Origin: Chromobotia macracanthus
Taxonomy: Eukaryota > Chordata > Actinopteri > Cypriniformes > Botiidae
Assembly: GCA_036877525.1 (NCBI GenBank)
Contig: JAZGTH010000034.1
Location: forward strand, 3,348,001-3,412,000
DNA length: 64,000 nt
Direction of reading: 5' to 3'
Position 1 is the first letter of the stretch, and every line of letters begins with the position of its first letter. Both the position numbers and the translations under genes were made by a program. Under the pieces are notes generated by a model. That model did no database searches. It saw nothing but the letters and a program-made list of their open reading frames with translations, and was not told the DNA's origin. Of this stretch, positions 59,701-64,000 are shown one piece after another.

Positions 59701-61677
59701 ATTATGGAAAAAGATCACACCAGAAGCCAGCAGACCTCAGACCTGTAACCCAAGGTCTATTTTCATCATGCATCATTAATAAGTCTCACATATTTCATTA
59801 CAATATAAGCTAATGACAGATCACAATAGCAACTTACATGAACACATTGGGAGCAGTACGTATTTTGTTCATTGAAACAAAACAAAATTAAATGATGGGA
59901 AAATGATCACAATAATACATTTTTGAATTACAGTTTATTTTAATTACACTTGCAGTCAGTTGGCAATTTGGCCATAGCTTACTCATAAACTTACAAATGT
60001 TTGATGTAGAGCTTTAAGCTTGAATGCTTTAACCCATTTGTGGGCAAATATAAATAGTGTCTATGTTTACAAGTTTAACACTTAATGTATTAGTTTGTTT
60101 TTTTATTGGTTTCAAATGGATTGAAATTGTACTTCTCTAACAGTTATAGAAATGCAGCATACAACAAATGTCCAGTATAAATTGAAACTTCCTTTACTAT
60201 CTTAAAAGCATCCCAGAATGCACCTCATGGTGTGACACCCATAGTGTGCAGAGCTGTAAGGTGGACAAAGAGTGAAGAAGCTCAAATATAAAATTTGTTT
60301 TGATTTAACAGTTTTGGTAACTTCATAATTCAATTCTGATGAGTATTACCATGTTATAATAATCATAAAGTATTATCAATTACAAAGAATTAGCGTGTTT
60401 AAACATTTGACTGGTAGTGTATCAAATAATAATGATATCTTGGCACATTTTAAGAGGGGTTTGAAATACAGCTGAGAGATTAACATTGTTTTATGTAATG
60501 CTTTTAATAATAATGTCAGTATGTTATTGAATCACATTACTAATACAATCTGTAATGAAGCTCATAAAATGCTAATAACTCATAAATGTATAACTCTACT
60601 GTTGTAATAATCAACTCTCATTAAAAATTATACAGCATCTCTCATGCTCTTACATGTTTAAAAACCAAATCAAATTTTATCTTCATAAAATGGGCCCAGA
60701 TTGCATGTCGATGGGCTGATGTAATTGTATAAGGGTATAAAAATGTAGATAGCATAACATAGGGAGTCCTGCATAATTTCATTCCTGCACAAATCTCCAC
60801 AGGGTTTCTGTCTGCTGGCCAGAGTATGATCACCAGCTTTTATTTGATTTAGAGGGCTGAGCTCCTCACCTCAAGAATGTCTTGTAATGCACCAATGCTC
60901 GAGATTAACTGCTTATAAAGCATGCAATGCTTATCTTTACATAATTATCGCATTTAATTTATACTGTGTCCAAAGAAAAGGCCCCCACCCTTTAGCAGAA
61001 AAACATATTCTCAATAAATCACCATCTGTAAACAAAAAAAACAGTAACGAGAATCTGTATTGACAGTTATTTGTTGTTCCACAGTCCCGTGGTACAGTTT
61101 CTCTACTGTAAATTTACAGCAACCGAACAAGCCTTGCATCCCCATAACTTTTTATGCCAAACAATATTTACACTCTTGAAACTCCTTAGTGTAGATTTTA
61201 CTAATTAGAAGCTAAATTTAGCCTGACATTCCTTGCTAAGGAAAGATGGGTGACCCTGTGAGAGTTTTACTCCAGAGGTATACAAGCAGTGCATGCCTTA
61301 TTTGATCCCAAGGTAAATGAAATTAAATAACAGTGCAGTTATATACAGATGCAATGTAAAAGGTTGACTAACACAAGCTGTAATGAATACCGTCGGTTAC
61401 AAAATTACGGCTACATAAAATATCACAATTGTTTCTGTTTTATTTTTTTCATTGTTTCTTTGTCATGTACCCAACTATATTGTGTATTCTCATTTATTCT
61501 ATTTTTAATAAGATCTGTAGCAATTAGATTGTATCCTATACATAAACAGCCCTTTTGTTCATACTGTAGTCTGCTATGCTTGGAGAATTTCCTGGCTGAA
61601 GGTATGTTTCACTAATTACTAATCTCCATGTGGGCCAAAAGGCCTCTGCATTTCCCTACTACTGTATTTGACATACT
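56701..61677. other. AT-rich intergenic DNA, no gene seen
   Basis: About 5 kb without a credible gene. More balanced patches at 57720-58020, 58060-58260 and 58920-59230 hold frames of up to 84 codons on both strands with no recognisable domain. 60250-60640 is extremely AT-rich. A perfect 14-base palindrome is at 61106-61119. Confidence 0.6.
61106..61119. repeat. 14-base perfect palindrome
   Basis: CTGTAAATTTACAG reads identically on both strands. The same word occurs in fish transposon ends as I recall, so it may be a fragment of one. Confidence 0.6.
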
Positions 61678-61875
61678 TAAAGGGATATTTCATCCAAAAT
61701 GATACTTGCCTTCATGTCAAACCTATATTTTCTAGAAATTTATTTTGAGAAAAGATATTTTGAGAAATGTCTCAGTGGTTTTTGGATGTCATGTTTGGTT
61801 GCCAACATCACAACACATCTTCTTTGTGTTCCTTAGAAACAAAAAAGTCATACAGGTTTGGAATAAGTGAAAAGT
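61678..61875. repeat. cyprinid palindromic interspersed repeat, partial copy
   Basis: Begins AAAGGGATATTTCATCC, continues with 'AAAAGATATTTTGAGAAATG' and 'TGTCTCAGTGGTTTTTG', and ends 'AAGTCATACAGGTTTGGAAT'. These are ordered blocks of the same common cyprinid family as the 50.8 kb copy. The expected right end with GAGGGTGAGTAAATGA is missing, so this copy is truncated. Confidence 0.6.
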
Positions 61876-62300
61876 GGAAAAAAAATTAATTTTCAGTTCT
61901 CATAGATCCATTTAAGAATCTTAAATAATAAAAAAAAACTTACCCCACCTCTGAAATGGCTTTGCTTTTTGGCTGACATCATCAAGCTCTTTTATTTTTT
62001 TTTATCTTATCTCATCCAAACACCTGTCATAGTTTTAAAAACTGATGGTCTTGCTGCTAAAAAATTGATGAATGACTCATTGGTGTGTTATTTAAATGAT
62101 GTCATGGCCTTTAACCACCTGGCTCCATTTAAGTATGTAATGTCCAACTATTGTAATGCTCCATTTTCCTTCTTTTGAATATTCTATTTTGCTCAGAAAG
62201 TGTAAAATAGGTTTAACAAACCTGCCAAACAAAATGAGCCAAACAAATTAATAAAACCAAAATAAGATGATAAAGACATCACAAGGTATCAAGCTTTATG
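61876..62300. repeat. possible degenerate interspersed repeat, copy C
   Basis: 'GGCTTTGCTTTTTGGCTGAC' at 61959-61978 matches copy A near 45.8 kb. The remaining sequence is AT-rich with A-runs and is not assignable. A 69-codon frame is not coding-like. Confidence 0.25.
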
Positions 62301-62359
62301 TCAGTTGGTATGTCAGAATTTTCATGTCAGAGTGAGTGGCTGCAGTACTGTTCAGCGTT

Positions 62360-62510
62360 CCAGTTGTGTGTTTACGGTTTGCAGTATGGGTGTTCTCAGC
62401 TCGCTACTGTATGTGCACAAACTGGATGGATTAAACACAGAGGACAAATTCCAAGTATGGGTCACTGTACGTTTTGTCAGGGCATTTCATCCCTAGTGAA
62501 GCACAATCCA
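62360..62510. repeat. probable SINE tail fragment
   Basis: 'GGATTAAACACAGAGGACAA' followed by ATTCCAAGTATGGGTCAC closely resembles the tail of an abundant cyprinid SINE family (GGTTAAATGCAGAGGACAAATTC..GTATGGGTCACC, from memory). The upstream part 'GGGTGTTCTCAGCTCGCTAC' also fits. The tRNA-derived head is not evident. Confidence 0.5.
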
Positions 62511-63059
62511 AAATAAACCGATCCAACAAGACCAACGAGTGTTTTCATATGACCAAGCCGTCCTTCATTGTTATGAAAGGAAGCTTGGCTTTCTCAGCTG
62601 CCCATTGGAAAGAGTCCTGGATCTTGTAGCTGCCAAGGTCTAGAGCTAATCGTGAGTATGTTCCCAAGTTACAGAGAATAAATTAATGTGTAAAAAAAAG
62701 ATTTTGAAAATGTACATATGGTTGGCTTGGTTGTGGATGCACCGTATTGCTTCCTTAGATGCATCTAAAGCTTGAGTTGTTGGAAAGAAAATATTGATGG
62801 ATGTAAAGTTGAACAGTGAATTCTGCTGTCAGGCATGAAGGACAAATTTTGTTTTTTTTTATGTTGATAGACCTGTTTTTGTAATGATCAATAATAGACA
62901 GAATATCCTTTGTTATTAGGTCTGTAAATAGTGCTTTTGTAGTGTGATGTAAATAAACATAGTGTGCAGCATTTTTTAAACATAACATAATAACAAACTT
63001 AATGATAATCACTTTATCATTATTAGAATAACAAGCATGTTTGTAGTTTCCGGTGCAAA
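62511..63059. other. intergenic DNA, no gene seen
   Basis: AT-rich; the largest frame is 85 codons on the minus strand, with no domain. Confidence 0.6.
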
Positions 63060-63260
63060 ATGATGCCTTCTCTTCTGCTTTCCAATGCAGGTGCTAAAAT
63101 CAATTAGTAATTAATTAGAGCAGAAAGAAACGTAATAAATGGCAAGCACCTGGTCCAGGCCGAGGTATTTGGGCTGATAATTATCAATCATGAGAAGGTA
63201 GCTGACTCTAAACGACTAAGCCTGGTCTGCTCACAAAAATGGTGTTATCTGCACAACTAT
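63060..63260. promoter_or_regulatory. possible conserved homeodomain-rich block
   Basis: Contains 'ATCAATTAGTAATTAATTAG', 'GGCAAGCACCTGGTCCAGGC' and the perfect palindrome GATAATTATC (63176-63185), immediately followed by AATCATGAG. Dense homeodomain words next to an E-box-like CACCTG, in sequence without simple repeats, make this one of the better enhancer candidates. Not tested. Confidence 0.33.
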
Positions 63261-64000
63261 TCTACATCTGGCATGAAGGATCATTTTTCTTGTAGGATAC
63301 ATTACTTGTGCCTTTCCTGGTTTTATGCGTGTGTTTCTGTTTAGTAATTTAATCACTATAACTTCTTAAAATTACTTACAGTATTGTAGAAAACCCTCAT
63401 CTGGAGGGTTTTCCTTTAAAATAGGGAACATGAAATTTACACACATAAATTATAATGTTAGTATGTGGATTTCAATAAGCAATATGCATGTAGTACCAGC
63501 AAATTAGTATATTAAGAAGTTAAAGTGCAGCAGTTGCTCAGTCATGGTAATATTTTCCCATCGTTATTGCGGCACACAAGTTCCACACACAAGAATTGAA
63601 TATTGTTTTTAAATAAGTACTGGAAACATATTTTTATGGGCATAATGATTGCTATAAGAGATGCCATAAGAAATGTATGAATAACATTACAGGTTTTGGA
63701 CATTGTGTACATTGTGTGGTACACAAAATTGATTGGAGATCATTGCCTTATCTTAAAACGACCAACACAACCCCCCATCCCCACCCCCCCTTCAGAAATG
63801 CACTGATGTGCTAGATGGTTACTTTTACCAGAGGGAAACTGTTGAGAATGTATCTGGTGCGAAACATTGATATCATGACAGGTCAGCCATGAGTCTGAAC
63901 CATGAACCAGTCTCAACCACCTCTGGAGCATGAGGAAACCACACACTGGAATGATGGAAAAATGCATTTAATTATTGGGAATGATGAGCCAAATTCTGAG
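63261..64000. other. intergenic DNA
   Basis: No gene is seen. It contains a perfect hairpin at 63389-63413 and a C-rich run at 63771-63790. The minus-strand frames (60 and 75 codons) are not coding-like. Confidence 0.6.
63389..63413. repeat. perfect 10-bp hairpin
   Basis: GAAAACCCTC (63389-63398), loop ATCTG, GAGGGTTTTC (63404-63413). A strong stem with 50% GC in an AT-rich context. The arms do not extend, so it is not a microRNA precursor. Confidence 0.65.

Noticed and set aside
60642..60833. 63-codon minus-strand frame in a balanced patch
   Set aside because: No recognisable motif and no splice context.
61512..61601. Possible exon between TTTAATAAG and GAAG|GTATGT
   Set aside because: The acceptor tract is weak, the peptide is random-looking and cysteine/tyrosine-rich, and nothing nearby supports it.

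Overview
This window looks like nuclear DNA of a teleost fish, most probably a cyprinid (carp, goldfish or zebrafish relatives). It is AT-rich and non-coding for most of its length. Apart from one 449-codon frame inside a retrotransposon, open frames are short (145 codons or fewer). It carries degenerate repeats I recognise from cyprinid genomes: DIRS-like tyrosine-recombinase retrotransposons, a palindromic repeat with the motif 'gagggtgagtaaatga', a tRNA-derived SINE head, a SINE-like tail, and the 'GTTCCCTccttcAGGGAAC' terminal hairpin. No complete host protein-coding gene, rRNA, functional tRNA or CRISPR array is recognisable. The species call rests on remembered repeat families, not on a database search.

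Layout. 1-6.28 kb is intergenic, with one moderately GC-rich, possibly conserved block near 3.7-4.2 kb. 6.29-9.24 kb is a dead DIRS-like element on the minus strand, with remnants in the order gag, reverse transcriptase (RT), post-RT/RNase H, tyrosine recombinase. 9.24-15.8 kb is intergenic with a tRNA-derived SINE fragment (about 12.0 kb). 15.84-16.55 kb resembles the non-coding end of a related DIRS-like element, finishing in an inverted-repeat hairpin. 16.55-27.4 kb is gene-desert sequence with several enhancer-like blocks and a possible 34-nt micro-exon (25766-25799). 27.4-29.05 kb is a second DIRS-like remnant, plus strand, gag only. 29.05-64 kb is a long non-coding region with many enhancer-like blocks, a possible 148-nt exon on the plus strand (32611-32758), a GC-rich possible coding exon on the minus strand (38442-38703), microsatellites, and two copies of the cyprinid palindromic repeat (50.8 and 61.7 kb).

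Interpretation. The recognisable proteins belong to retrotransposons and none is functional: the RT has lost its motif A aspartate and has a damaged YxDD box, the RNase H is missing, and the recombinase is cut before its catalytic half. The rest reads like a gene desert or a very large intron, in which tracts of balanced base composition with homeodomain, POU, TCF and TALE-type words stand out from AT-rich filler. That pattern is typical of regulatory deserts around developmental genes, but conservation cannot be tested from one sequence, so every regulatory block is a low-confidence inference. I did not find a convincing new biological system. The best leads are the three splice-bounded or codon-like exon candidates and a few perfect hairpins.
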